Part shown: positions 10,290 to 21,316 of the stretch, one piece after another
Layout: each line of letters begins with the position of its first letter
Position numbering within the stretch: position 1 is the stretch's first letter
Position numbers and translations under genes: made by a program
Source of the DNA: Callorhinus ursinus
Taxonomy: Eukaryota; Chordata; Mammalia; Carnivora; Otariidae
Assembly (NCBI RefSeq): GCF_003265705.1
Contig: NW_020312859.1
Location: 3,961,932-4,025,931, forward strand
Length of the DNA: 64,000 nucleotides
Direction: 5' to 3'
Notes under the pieces: generated by a model
Seen by the model: only the letters and a program-made list of their open reading frames with translations
The model's database searches: none
Told to the model about the DNA's origin: nothing

Positions 10290-10790
10290 GTCCCCGTGGG
10301 ACTATGGAGTCCCTGGGGAGGTGGGAGGAAAACCAGCAGTTTGTAGCTTTCTGGAAACCAAGAGAAGCAAGTCTTTCAAGAGGGAAGGAGTGGTCCGCGT
10401 TAGCATTGCCTTGCAGAAGTCAAGTGAGATTCATTCAGCAGATATATACTGAGCACCTCCTGGGTGCCAGGCCCTGTTCTAGCACTTCGGATACAAAAGC
10501 AGACAACAGAGTCAAAAGTCCCTGCTCTCAGGGATCTTGCATCCTGGATAAGGATGAAGGGTGGTCACCAGATCCAGCGACGTGGGAGCACTTGGTGACC
10601 TTGGTGAGAACAATTTCAGGGCAGTGCCTGGGGTTGGGGAGTGAGTGGAAGGTGAGATGGTGGGGAAGGTAAATGAGAACAACTCTTAGAAGGAGTTTGG
10701 TTGTCAAAGGGAGGAGAGAAAAAGATCAAGGGCTGGACTCTAAGGGACATTTTCAATTCAGTTTTGTAACACGGCAGTTGGGTTCTCCCT
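10290..10790 (-). mobile_element. Old LINE (L2-type) fragments, interrupted by an L2 3' end
   Basis: 10350-10425 ('gagaagcaagtctttcaagagggaaggagtggtccgcgttagc...gtcaagtgaga') and 10570-10720 ('ggtgaccttggtgagaacaatttcagg ... caactcttagaaggagtttggttgtcaaag') appear to be two halves of one repeat. Between them 10426-10555 is a reversed L2 3' end ('cattcagcagatatatactgagcacctcctgggtgccagg'). Family name of the outer part is tentative. Confidence 0.5.
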
Positions 10791-10857
10791 CTTTGTACAT
10801 ATGCCAGTTAATCCCCTGGTGTGATATTGTGTGTGGTCTGCTCCCCCAGAAAAGACT

Positions 10858-11047
10858 TTTTTTTTTTTTTTTAAGATTTTATTTATTTATTTGACAGAGA
10901 GCGAGACAGTGAGAGAGGGAACACAAGCAGGGGGAGCGGGAGAGGGAGAAGCAGGCTTCCCGCGGAGCAGGGAGCCCGATGTGGGGCTCGATCCCATCAT
11001 GACCTGAGCCGAAGGCAGACGCTTCACCACTGAGCCACCCAGGCGCC
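10858..11047 (-). mobile_element. Can-SINE (SINEC), antisense to PTPRT
   Basis: Begins with a T-run then 'aagattttatttatttatttgacagagagcgagacagtgagagaggg' and ends 'gccacccaggcgccc'. Flanks CCAGAAAAGACT (10846-10857) and CCAGAGAAGGCT (11048-11059) match at 10 of 12 and look like the TSD. Confidence 0.95.
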
Positions 11048-11059
11048 CCCAGAGAAGGC

Positions 11060-11566
11060 TCTTATACTTGTCTGAAGGTAGGCCCTTCAAGGGAGAGGTC
11101 CTACTAGGATATTCCCTGCCAGAGGGAGAAGGGCCGGAACTCCTGGCATCCAGAGAGGACAGAAAGGGCCTTCCATCCCAGCCCGTTTTAGTGTGTCTCC
11201 TGCCGGCGAGCTGGGGCAGCACTGGGCATCAGTAAAGCACTCACAGGCTGTGAGGAGGATGCATTTCAACATCCTCCCATCTCTCCATCCTAAACAAAAC
11301 CAAAGAAGCAATCTGAACTCCCTGCATTCTTGATTTGAAATTCCTTCTCCCGCACTGTACCAGCTGCTTGTGAATGGTGAATCGGGGCGACCTCAGGTAG
11401 TGTTGGGTGGGGGCTGGGCTAATGTGGATAATTGGTCCCTAGATAATTTGGAGTTGATTGTAATTAACCTGATTTTGGAAGCACAGCACAAGATCCTGTA
11501 CCTGCAATTCTCAGGTGACCTGGTGAGAAAGCTCTTCTTAGTTGCTCTCACACCTGACTTTGACAT
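11060..11566. other. Unique non-coding stretch
   Basis: No repeat or gene recognised. Confidence 0.4.
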
Positions 11567-11797
11567 CAGTGGTTCACAGTCATGGTCCATTTTGCCCCTT
11601 GGGTGACATTTGGCCAAGTCTGGAGACATTTTTGGCTGTCACTACCAGGGCGGGGTGCCAGTGGTGTCTAGTGGGGGGGAGGCCAGAATGCTGCTCAGCA
11701 TCTTAGAATGCACAGGGCCACTCTCCCCACCCCTCCGCCCCCCAGCACAAAGAATTACCTGCTCAAAATGTCAGCTGTGCTGAGGCCGAGAAGCCCT
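11567..11797 (+). mobile_element. MER5A (hAT-Charlie)
   Basis: Starts CAGTGGTTCACAG; contains 'tgacatttggccaagtctggagacatttttggctgtcac', 'gtggtgtctagtgg' and 'atgctgctcagcatcttagaatgcacagg'; ends 'gaggccgagaagccct'. Near full length. Confidence 0.9.
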
Positions 11798-11799
11798 AA

Positions 11800-12445
11800 T
11801 GTTTCTGTGGCAGAGGGGAGTGGCCATGATGGGGAGTGAAGAAAGGAAGGAAGACTTAGTACAAGAACGATACAGGTACATACCGAAAATGACTCTGACA
11901 CTCCTGCTGGAAGGTAATGGATATTCAGTACTGGGATTCTTTTTTTTTTTTTTTTTTAATTTATATTCACAACTCAGGGCCCTTGTCTGAGGAACTGGTA
12001 ACATTATGACCCGTTCTCTGCTGATGCCACAGTGGGGTCAGACCACAATCTGTTGTCCTCACAGCTAAAATATTATTTTTGAAACGCTCCGGATTGCTTT
12101 GTTCTTGGGATTGCCTGGTTTTGTTTTCTTTAGCAAAAGCATACAAGCCTTCAATACTAATGTGTTCCTTCTTCTTTATGAGCATAGGACCTTGAAGAGC
12201 AGGGTGGGACCCTGGGGTCTCTAACAGGCCTGGCCCTGACACATACTATGGCACTCCCCTGGGTAAGGCATTGGGAGGGCATGTAATTTCCCCTGAAGGG
12301 CTCCTGCAGATGGGGAAACTTTTCAGATGAGTAGAATTCTGATTCCTCCCCTTCTTAGTGGGCCTGGGTAGACAGACAGATGACCGGTTCTCTGTGCCCC
12401 TCACCCAAGGCTTTGGCATCTGTAACCGGCAAGTGGTCAAACCCC
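11800..12445. other. Unique stretch with a T-run
   Basis: A pure T-run lies at about 11940-11957. Otherwise nothing recognised. Confidence 0.4.
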
Positions 12446-12449
12446 CAAC

Positions 12450-12795
12450 AGACATACTGATCCATGCCACGATGTGGATGAACCTCTGCAGCATTATGCT
12501 AAGTGAAAGACACAGTGGTCCCATAGGTTGCATTTATGTGAAATGTCTAGGATGGGCAAATCCCTAGAGATGGGAAACAGATGAGTGATTAGCTCTGGGG
12601 AAGGGGGGATGGGGAGCAACTGCTTAATGGGTAGAGGGGTCTTCTTTGGAAATGATAACATGTTTTGCAAGTCGATGCAGGTGGTGGTTATATAATATTG
12701 TAAAAGTACTAGAAAAATGCCACTGAATTGTATGTTTTAAATGATTACTTTTGTTAGGTGAATTTCACCTCAAAAGAAAAAAAATAACTTTTTAT
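12450..12795 (+). mobile_element. Old L1 (L1M/HAL1) 3' end
   Basis: 'ccacgatgtggatgaacctctgcagcattatgctaagtgaaagaca' followed by 'gtggtggttatataatattgtaaaagtactag' and 'ccactgaattgtatgttttaaatgattac' ending in an A-tail matches an L1 3' end. Confidence 0.8.
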
Positions 12796-13330
12796 GGACA
12801 GAGAGACTGACCTGGCCCATCTTCAGACCACGGATCCCTCGGCCTGCCCCATGCTGTGGCGCCCGGGTGGGCACCAGGGGAGAGAGGCTCTCTTTTAGGG
12901 GAGCCGGCCCCCCAGAAGCCCTGATATACTAGGGGCCCGGCCCTGTTGGACACTGGCAGCAGGGAGTGTCTGCTGGGGTTTTGTCTCTTTCATGTTCCAT
13001 TGGAAGTGATAAATGAAGCTTTGCATCTGCTTCACGGCAGATTAGTCCCGGGAGAGGTAGCAGACGCTCTGGCAGACACGTTTAAATCCTCCTCAGTAGC
13101 CAGCTTCCTGCAGGATATAAAATAGAGCTGGGGAGGGAGCGGAGGGAGCATTCTGCCAGCGGCCATGCCAATGAGCCGTCCCCCTGGCCTTGACCCCGGA
13201 GTGGCTCAGCAGATGCAGGGGTGCAGAAAACAGCCCTTTCTTCTTACCACAGCCCCCTTGTGCTCCCCCTTGGGGTGTGCGATGCTTGTGTGGAGTCCCA
13301 GACCTGAGATACACTATCCGTGAGGGATAG
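12796..13330. other. GC-rich unique stretch
   Basis: No transposon recognised. CpGs are present but scattered, below what I would call a CpG island. Confidence 0.4.
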
Positions 13331-13334
13331 AGAG

Positions 13335-13690
13335 TGGTGATAAAAGTCAGACAGCTGTTATTTATCAGCTGTGTGATCTTGGATGAATGATTAACCTCTC
13401 TGTGCTCCAGTTTCATCTACAGAATGGTGATGGTAATGCCTATCCCACAGGAACCTATGAAGCTTTGATGATCAGATACAAATATGTGACCTTATATTTG
13501 TATCAATAGTATGTATATATTATATAAACATATAAACATATGTAACAGTATGTTTATAGTATATAATAAAATATAAATACATTTATTATATACGATGGGA
13601 GTACTATATATAATATATATGTAATATGAGATATACACAGGTCCTTCTACAATGTCTGGCCCACAAATGATGCTGGCAAATAATTCATTT
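13335..13690 (+). mobile_element. MIR split by an AT-rich tract
   Basis: The 5' part (13340-13490) has 'tcagctgtgtgatcttggatgaatgattaacctctctgtgctccagtttcatctacagaatggtgatgg'. The 3' part is about 13640-13690 ('ttctacaatgtctggcccacaaatgatgctggcaaataa'). Between them is the (TA)-rich block. Confidence 0.7.
13495..13632. repeat. (TA)-rich imperfect satellite inside the MIR
   Basis: 'gtatgtatatattatataaacatataaacatatg' and 'actatatataatatatatgtaatatgagatata' type sequence. Confidence 0.75.
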
Positions 13691-13711
13691 CATCTATAAA
13701 ATGGTGAAGTG

Positions 13712-14255
13712 GATTCATTCATTCATTCCTTCATTCGTTCAGGGAGTTGAGCTCCCACTGTGTTCCAGGCACAGGGACTGACTAAACAGTGCCTAAGATG
13801 AGCACATTCTCTGCCTTCACGAAGCTTCTGTGCTAGTGGAGAGAGAAAACAAGACATCAAAAATCAACATAAAAGTAAATTATAGTAAATGCTATGACTG
13901 AAAACATGCAAGTGCTTAAGGTGGAAAACAGCCAGGTGTGGCCTGTGTAGGTGTGGTGGTTGGGAAAGGCTCCTCTGAGGAGCTGCTGTTTCAACGGGCA
14001 GCCAGCAGAGGCAAAGTGGGGAGCTTTCCGGGGGGTTGGGGGGTGTACAGCAGGTGGGCAGGCTCTGCCTTATGGAGGAACTGAAAGGAGACTGGTGAGG
14101 CCAGGGCATGGCGGGTGAGGAATGAGGCTCCAGAGGAGGTTGGAGGAGAAGGGGGTGGTCCCCACTTAGGACCTGGGGGGCTATTTCCAGCAATGTGGGT
14201 TCTATTGGGAGTTTGAGGTCAAGCTGGTGCAGTGGTGGGAGCAGAGTTCTGTTTT
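13712..14255 (-). mobile_element. L2 (3' end and upstream part)
   Basis: Begins with the reversed L2 tail 'attcattcattcattccttcattcgttc', then 'ctcccactgtgttccaggcacagggactg', '...ttctctgccttcacgaagcttctgtgctagtgg', 'aaggctcctctgaggagctgctgtttcaacggg' and G-rich upstream sequence typical of L2. Confidence 0.75.
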
Positions 14256-14259
14256 AGGA

Positions 14260-15460
14260 GGTCACACCGCTGTCGTGAGGGAGAATGGTGTGCAGAGCTC
14301 ACGAGTGCTGTTGGAAGAGCAGCTTACAGGTTCTTGTGTCCGTCCACCTGAGGGCATCAGAGCTTGCTTCTCTTGTCTGTTTGGCAAGATAGAAATTCCA
14401 GCTGAAGCTCTTTTGGGTTCTCCAGCATCAAGATCCTAGATGGACATCTTCTCTGCTCTCCTGTATTTGCTAGATGTCTCCATGACGCAGTGGCGGACTA
14501 GTGCACATAGCTGTATGGAAGGTATTAGTGGCTCCTTATTTTGACTGCTGTCTTCACCCGTGAGTTCACCCTGCTGAAGGAAGTTCTACTTGTGACCAGC
14601 CTCTCCTGGAGCAGAGGGAGCTTAAAAGATTTCAAGGAGGTTTACTGTGGGGAGTTATATATCGAGAGAGATTGATCAGTTGGCTTCATATTCTTTGTGC
14701 ATGAAAAAGGCAATGTAGGGATGCAGTAGCAAGGAAAGTGAAAGGTTCTGGTCCTGGCAGTGGTTGGGTTTCCCTTTTCCTCTGATTGGGCATTATTCCA
14801 GACAACTGAAGCCCCTTGTCAGTAGGGGTGCCCTAGGAGAAACTTGCTGTCCAGGGCCTGGTGCCTGGGAGAGGAAGAGTGAATTGCTGGGTCTTCAGTA
14901 GGTAGCCCTTCTCACGAGGCCAGGCTTCCCTAGGCCTGCTCAGCTCCAGGCACTGGGGAAATGTTTCTAACCTGAAGGCTGTGCAGGTCTGGCCACAAGC
15001 AAATTACTAAAGGGCTGGCTTTGGACTAGTGGAGTCCGTTCCAGCAGCTCGTGAGCTCTGATCTGACTGCTCGGGGCTGATACCCACGGGGTATCTGGGG
15101 ACTTCTTGGAACACCTACTACACTGTGACATTTTCCTGACTGCACCCTGTTGGACACCTAGGCACCTGAGCTTCTCCCTGCTTGTCCTTGGAATGGGAAT
15201 CTTGGCTGAGCTGTGAAGCATTGTTGAAAAATCTTTTTTCCCCCCTCAAGTCCTGTCTGGGTTTTGTTGTGAATAAATGGATGTTTGAAATCCATGCCAC
15301 GGAAAAATGTCAAGTGACAACAAGTCATGAGCCCTCCTCTTGAAGAGTGGAAATGCTAAATATTAAAGTCTGTGGGTGTCAAAGCCCTTTTGCAGGGTTT
15401 AATATGCAATTAATGTAGGTCGTTCTCCTTTCAGCAAGCATTTATGGACCCCTGGCCAAG
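14260..15460. other. Unique non-coding stretch
   Basis: No transposon or gene recognised over about 1.2 kb. A short AT-rich segment at 15350-15420 ('tttaatatgcaattaatgtagg') is the only notable motif. Confidence 0.4.
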
Positions 15461-15464
15461 GTAG

Positions 15465-15665
15465 GAAAGTACTAACAGACACTTAATGAGCACCTCTTAC
15501 ATGCCAGTGAGTACCAAACTGCTCTGTGCATATTATCTCTTGTAATACTCCATCACCTTCGTGAGGATGGTGCTGTCAGTATCCTTTTTGGGGATAAAAT
15601 CACTGAGACTTAAGGGGGTTGGCCACTCGCTGAAGGTCATTTAGCCACAGCTAGTGGAGGTACTG
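15465..15665 (-). mobile_element. MIR
   Basis: 'cttaatgagcacctcttacatgccagtgag...gcatattatctcttgtaatactccatcac...ggataaaatcactgagacttaagggggttggccactcgctgaaggtcatttagccacagctagtgg' is a reversed MIR. Confidence 0.8.
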
Positions 15666-15669
15666 AGTA

Positions 15670-16795
15670 CTAGGGACAGGAGGGAGAACGAGACAAGGTC
15701 GCTGCTCACCTTTCATCCTTAGTGTATTGCAGGGAGGCTGGTTTTAGGCAAACGCTCAGACAAGTCTAAGAATGAGAAAGAGTGTGAAAGCAGAGTCTGG
15801 GAAGAGAGTCATAGTTGGGTGCCCACCTGTTCTGTTTTTGGATGGGATCAGTCAGGGAAGGTGTCTCCAGGGCTAAGTCTTTTAAGCCTTAGTGCATAAC
15901 CCTGTCTAGGAAATACCATACCTGGGTTCTTCCATCGGCTTGTACGTGTTCTTAGGGAGCTGTGACTGGGGTGGGTGGATAGATGACCCATTTTTCCTCT
16001 CATTTGCTGAATGCCCCCATTACTCTCTTGTCCCTCCGGAGCCAGCATGGACATATCCTACCCATTTCCGTTTGCAGGATGTCATGGAGTTGGGCACCTG
16101 CATGTGCTCCAGCATACCTTTGTTCTCCGTACATTGACTTCTCAGGACAGTGGCTCCCGGTGAGTGGCCTGCATTTCACTCCGCCCATGGTCACCGCGTT
16201 TCTGCAGCCCAGGTGTTCTTCCTCATGGGCTTGGCACTTTGCTCCTGCCCCCATTCCTTGGGGACAGTTGTCTTTTGCAGTTTGGGTGGGAAGGATGACT
16301 TCTCAATTGCACTGTGGTAAAGAAGGGTTGCTTTGGTGTGGCCTCTTCTCGGGCATCCCCGGGATTGTGCCTTTTAGTATTCCAAGTACAGGGGGCTGAG
16401 GAAGGCAGTGCTATTGGAGTATGTCATGCCTAGGCTCGTGTAGTCTCCTCTTCATAATAGCCATGTGGACTTTTCCTACTTCAGCATAATTTTCCACTTG
16501 GAGGAGAGTTATTGCTAACAGTTCCCTCTCTAAGCTCAGAGAGTTCATAGCAGGGCATAGGGGAGTAGCCTATGAGGTTTAAATTTTTCCCTGCTGTCTC
16601 AGGGAGTGACATCACCACAGGGCATTTCATGAAGATTTGGAGGGACTGGAGAATACAAACATGAAGCTTGGAGACTGGTTAAGAAGTCATAGCAGTCAAC
16701 TAGGTACTGAAGTGACTGTGAGCTTCTTCCTCATTGGTAGGGCTAAAGTAAAATACTATCCCCTGGGAGGATGATATTTGGAACTAAGTCACCTT
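15670..16795. other. Unique non-coding stretch
   Basis: Nothing recognised. A 138-codon open frame at 15983-16399 (+) has no recognisable domain. Confidence 0.4.
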
Positions 16796-16799
16796 ATTG

Positions 16800-16868
16800 T
16801 ATATTAAGGTCTTGGCACCATGGCTGACACACAGTAGACACTTAATAAATGTTAGTACATTCTTATTT
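16800..16868 (+). mobile_element. MIR or L2 3' end fragment
   Basis: 'ggtcttggcaccatggctgacacacagtagacacttaataaatgttagtac' is the shared '...tggcacatagtagg.gctcaataaatg' end of these old elements. Confidence 0.65.
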
Positions 16869-17054
16869 TTTGGTCTTCAGATAGAGAGCAGTGGGGTTGA
16901 GAGGGGAGGTAATGGACTTTACCTTCATCCCTCTGTCCAACACGTACTCCCTGAATGGGTAAGAAGCTACTCAGTGGGCTTTTGTGGGACAGAGAGATGG
17001 GGGTAAAGTCAATTACCTTGCCTTCCAGGACTCTGTCACTCTCTGTCACTTCAC

Positions 17055-17275
17055 CTGCCCCCCCTTTTTCTTTCCAGAGGCCTTATTTCTACATGAAATG
17101 TTATTTATTAATGAAATCATTTACTCGTTTATTACCTTCCTCTTACTAAAATGTAAGACTTTTGAAAGTCAAAACCTTCTCAGATTCCCTGCCATGGCCC
17201 CAGCTTTTCATTGAAAATGTAGCTCATAGTAAGTATCAAGGAAATAGTTGATGAGTGCATGAGAAATCTGATCGG
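17055..17275 (+). mobile_element. L2 3' end
   Basis: 'cttactaaaatgtaagacttttgaaagtcaaaacc...cagattccctgccatggccccagc...gtagctcatagtaagtatcaaggaaatagttgatgagtgc' follows L2. Confidence 0.65.
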
Positions 17276-17289
17276 TGGATTTAGTTCAG

Positions 17290-17500
17290 TTTGATGAATA
17301 GCCATTGTCTCAGCATCAACTTTGGGCCAAGTACTGAGCTAGACGCAAGATAGATGAACAAGACAGACCCTGTTCTTGAGAAGGAAGGGAGGAGAAAAGG
17401 AGAGGAGGGTGTCCAGCGTGTCCAGTTTCTGAACCAGTGTTGGCAGAAACATGAGCTGAAATGGAAGGAGTGGGACTGAGCAACACTTCTCTCTTCAGAG
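17290..17500 (-). mobile_element. L2 3' end, tail-to-tail with the preceding L2
   Basis: 'gtctcagcatcaactttgggccaagtactgagctagacgcaagatagatgaacaagacagaccctgttcttgag' is the reversed L2 3' end. Confidence 0.65.
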
Positions 17501-17514
17501 TCACATTCTACTGT

Positions 17515-18810
17515 GGACTTGGTTCCCTCCTTCACCCCAGATTAGCCCAGAAGGCCACCTTGCCTGGCAGGAGAAATTGACATCCCATTGAAATTGATGA
17601 AATATTTAAAACATTTGCCATCAGAGTACACTCAGCATTGCCATTTGGGGAAAACTCATTTAATAGGAAGCCTGACCCATGCAAATGTGTGAAGGCTGCT
17701 TGGTGTGTCTTCTCTTTATATAGATTTTACAGAAACCAGCGATGATTATGGGGGCAAGCGAGTTGATAAAAGCATCTCTGGAGAACAAGTACTAAATGGC
17801 TTCTTTATTGCTCACCTCTCAAGGAACCTTCTGTTTAAACTGCCAGCAGTAAGTGTGGGTTAGACCTGTGTGAAGTTATTATAAATGCTGTTCTTACATG
17901 TAAGAACTTTATTTTTTAATTGGTATCTTTTTTTCCCCAAACTAATGCAGTAGGAAGAATGAAAATTTGTAATTTCTTAAGACACAGGAACTATTGAGAG
18001 AGCGAACAAAGAGGCTATTAAAACACCATAGACTTTCTGAAAAACTCAAACCAGGAAGAACCTCCTCACCTCCTTTGGCTGCACAATGGAGGCCTCTCTG
18101 AGCAGCGTGGGGGCAGGGGAGCAGGCTGCAAACACCCAGCACCACATGTTAGTGCATGAGAAATAAGCTGCAGGAAAAATGCACAGAGCTAGAGACTCAG
18201 TGTTCTTGCTGGACTCTCTTCTTCAGAGCCTTCTGCTCCCTCTCTCATATCCTGCCAGCAATGTAAATTCTAACCATTTTATGGCTGGGGCTTCAGAAAA
18301 GTCAGGGTCAGTGAATGTTTGAAACAGCTTTCCTTAGAGAGGACTGTGAGGAAGTGGAAAGAATCCTAAAGAACCAAGTTCACAGATCCTGGCTGTGCTA
18401 GGATGGGGCGGAAATTTGTGCCTTGGGTAGAAAATGATGATTGCCTGGGCTCTTGATTCTAGAGGACACCCCTCTAGGCCATCTGATTTTGGTTTTATGG
18501 AACCTAGTTTATAATCTGTGAGTTTTAAATAACTGATAGTGCATGTTCTGTTGTATCAGGCAGAGGTTCCACTGACCCACGCAACCTCCCCAAAGCCACT
18601 TTGACCTCCGTGTGCACATCTGTGGGAATAGTCTCATCTATGGGTGTGGCTATGGGTTTTCTTTTGAGCCAGTTGCAGTATCTTCATAATCTGTATAGAT
18701 TAGTGATAGAACCAAGTAAAATTGATGACAGGAAAAAATTTAAAAGAAAAAAAATAAAAATTCATGATAAAAAAAATCTCATCACGGGTTCATTCTGTAT
18801 CCATGTGAGA
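17515..18810. other. Mostly unique non-coding stretch
   Basis: AT-rich segment at 17560-17780 without repeats; a possible MIR 5' fragment at about 18350-18410. No gene recognised. Confidence 0.4.
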
Positions 18811-18814
18811 GTCA

Positions 18815-19015
18815 TGATTTTACCATTTTTTGAAAATTATCTTTTAACACTGGTTACTGAGATACACTCTTTACGTAGCTTAACCTTTTTGAGCCTCAAC
18901 ATACTCATCTGCAGAATGGGAATAATAATACAGAGTGAAATCCTCACAGATTTTTACGAAGGGTTTTCCCATTCCTTGTCTTGTTTGGTACTGATAGTTA
19001 AAAAATATGTAACAA
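18815..19015 (+). mobile_element. MIR
   Basis: 'aacactggttactgagatacactctttacgtagcttaacctttttgagcctcaacatactcatctgcagaatgggaataataatac' is MIR core and 3' half, diverged. Confidence 0.65.
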
Positions 19016-19019
19016 TTAA

Positions 19020-19915
19020 TTTCTAGCCATTAAGGATGGTAAATGGAGAGTGTGAAAACACTTCTGTCAAGTGTGATTCATAAAATGTGATTCAGATTTT
19101 TTAGCTGGAGCTATTATTTTTGGCATCAAATGATGATTGAAGAGTTGTTCTTAACTCTCTGAAAGCTTGTGATTTGGAAGGGAGAGGAAATTTTCTCGGG
19201 TGGCTCCAGGAGGTGAACTGGGGCCAGTGAAGTGGGGTCAGATTTTGGCTGATAATAATAGAGAAGGGCTTTCTAACAATTTGCTGTAATGATGGCATGG
19301 GCTGCCTCATGGGATAGTGAGGTTCCCATCACTGAAAGTACTCCAGCAGAGGCTGGGTTGCTCATGGTAACTGCAGTACTAAGGAGCTTCCCCGACTTGG
19401 CTCCCATTTCTGGGAAGCTTAATGTAGAGAAACACAGACATACGTGGGAAAAACGGTCACAGCCCACTGACAGGGAACCTGAGAGCTACGGAAACTCTGT
19501 GAGCCATGGAAAACCTGTGAGCCCTGGGCCTGTGTATACATGTGGATAACATAGGAACAGTCCCTGGGGTGGTGCCTCGCACACAGTTGATGCACATCGT
19601 GTGCTGCTTTCAGTAACCTATCCTCTTGGAAGAGTTTGTTCATTTACCTGTGCAGTAAGACAGTGAGTGTTTGTATAGGAGCATGATACACACACATAAT
19701 ATGTAAAGCAGGCAGTCCCACTGCATGGGTTCAGGCTGCTGGCTAAGTATGCGACTCCTGAGGGGTTGGACCTTTGCAGGTAAGGTGAGATCCTAGAGGC
19801 CAGGTGTGCTGTGTGAACCATGCGGGGTCACGCGGATGGGGCTGAGCCTCACTCTCACGGACTCTGACTCCAGGTCTCATGGTCTCCCTTGTTTCCTCTC
19901 ACATCCAAAATTGAG
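19020..19915. other. Mostly unique stretch with a MIR-like 3' scrap
   Basis: A short '...gtgcctcgcacacagttgatgcac' near 19570-19595 resembles a MIR 3' end. Otherwise nothing recognised. Confidence 0.4.
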
Positions 19916-19954
19916 CTCCTGACTTTCACTGCCGCCGCTGCTGCTACCACTACT

Positions 19955-20165
19955 TTTTTTGTTTTGTTTTGTTTTGTTTTAAAGATTTTATTTGAGAGAG
20001 AGAGAATGAGAGAGAGCACGAGAGGGAGCACGAGAGGGAAGAGGGTCAGAGGGAGAAGCAGACTCCCTGCTGAGCAGGGAGCCCGATGTGGGACTCCATC
20101 CCGGGACTCCAGGATCATGACCTGAGCCGAAGGCAGTCGCTTAACCAACTGAGCCACCCAGGTGC
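19955..20165 (-). mobile_element. Can-SINE inserted into the tail of another Can-SINE
   Basis: Starts with T-run and (TTTTG)n then 'aaagattttatttgagagagagagaatgag' and ends 'tgagccacccaggtgc'. Flanked by CCACTACTTTTTTT at 19947 and 20166. Confidence 0.92.
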
Positions 20166-20173
20166 CCACTACT

Positions 20174-20386
20174 TTTTTTTTTTTTTTAAGATTTTATTTA
20201 TTTATTTTAGTGAGCGAGTGTGAGTTGGGGGAGGAGCAGAGGGGGAGGGAACGAGAGGGGGAAAGAATCTCAGACTCTGTGCTGAGCGCGGAGCCCGACG
20301 CAGGGCTCGATCTTACCACCCTGAGATCACAACCTGAGCTAAAACCAAGAGCTGGACCCTCAACCGACTGAGCCAGCCAAGTGCCC
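20174..20386 (-). mobile_element. Can-SINE (SINEC), host of the nested copy
   Basis: T-run, 'aagattttatttatttattttagtgagcgagtgtg', ending 'actgagccagccaagtgcccc'. The outer duplication CCTGACTTTCACT (19918-19930) and CCTGACCTTCACT (20387-20399) encloses both SINEs, so this copy arrived first. Confidence 0.92.
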
Positions 20387-20399
20387 CCTGACCTTCACT

Positions 20400-21225
20400 T
20401 TTAAACTTGCTCTTCTTTTAATATTCATTCCCATTCTTCTAGTTATTAGGACCAAAACCTAAGAGTTATTGCTGATTTTTCTCTTTCCAAAATCCCCAGA
20501 ATCCAACCTTCTCATCCCTGTTGCCACCACCCAGTACTAATCTGTCATTGGCTGTCATCAGCTCTCATGTGAACTAGAGCAGCAGGCCCTAACTGATTTT
20601 CTTCTCTTTCTGCCCTTGCCACTCAACTAAAATTTGTTTCTGCCCACTAGTCAAAGGAGGTCTGTTAAGCCACAAAACATTTTATGTTGTTCCTCTGTCC
20701 CAAGCTCTCCAGGAGCTCCTTATCTAATTCAGCATAAAAGCCAAAGTTCTTACAAATGCCAGCAAGACTTCACATGATCTGGCCCTCACACTTTTCTTCT
20801 GTCATTCCTACTACTCATTTCTGTTTCCTTTATGCCACTGCAGCCCCACCGATTTATATTCCTGCCTCAGGACCTTTGCACCTGCAGCTTCTGTCTGGAA
20901 TGCTCTTCTCCCAGATAGCAAGGTGGCTTGTTTCCTGATCTTTTTCATGATTTTGCTCAGATGTCACCTTTTCATTGGGGCCTTTCCTGCATGCTGTTCA
21001 TTTCAACCTATAGCCTTCACCCCTTTGCGGCATTCCCTTTCCTGCTTTGTTTGATTCACAGCAGTTAGCACCATCTAACCTGTTAGTTATCTTGTTTACT
21101 GTCTTCCTCCTTCCATTAGAAAATAAGCTCTGCAAGAAGATTTTTTAATGTTTTATTCACCTGCCATTGAGAGCACTGCTTGGTCCATAGTGGGAACTTA
21201 AATATTGAAATATTTGTTAAAACAT
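20400..21225 (+). mobile_element. Long L2 3' portion
   Basis: Contains the L2 landmarks in order: 'ctccccaggagctcc'-like block, 'tgccactgcagccccacc', 'cctgcctcaggacctttgcacctgcagcttctgtctggaatgctcttctcccagata', 'tcagatgtcacctttt', 'gaaaataagctctgcaagaag' and 'cttggtccatagtgggaacttaaatattgaaatatttgtt'. One of the longest single elements here. Confidence 0.88.
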
Positions 21226-21316
21226 ATATCAGTGAGTTTCCCAAGTATTCTTATGTGGCAGGTTTTAGACAAGAGGCTCTGATGGTAACTTTTCTGGGGT
21301 TTCATTGGGCATTTCT

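Noticed and set aside
12796..13330. CpG island or alternative promoter
   Set aside because: GC-rich but with too few CpGs and no TATA, initiator or first-exon features.
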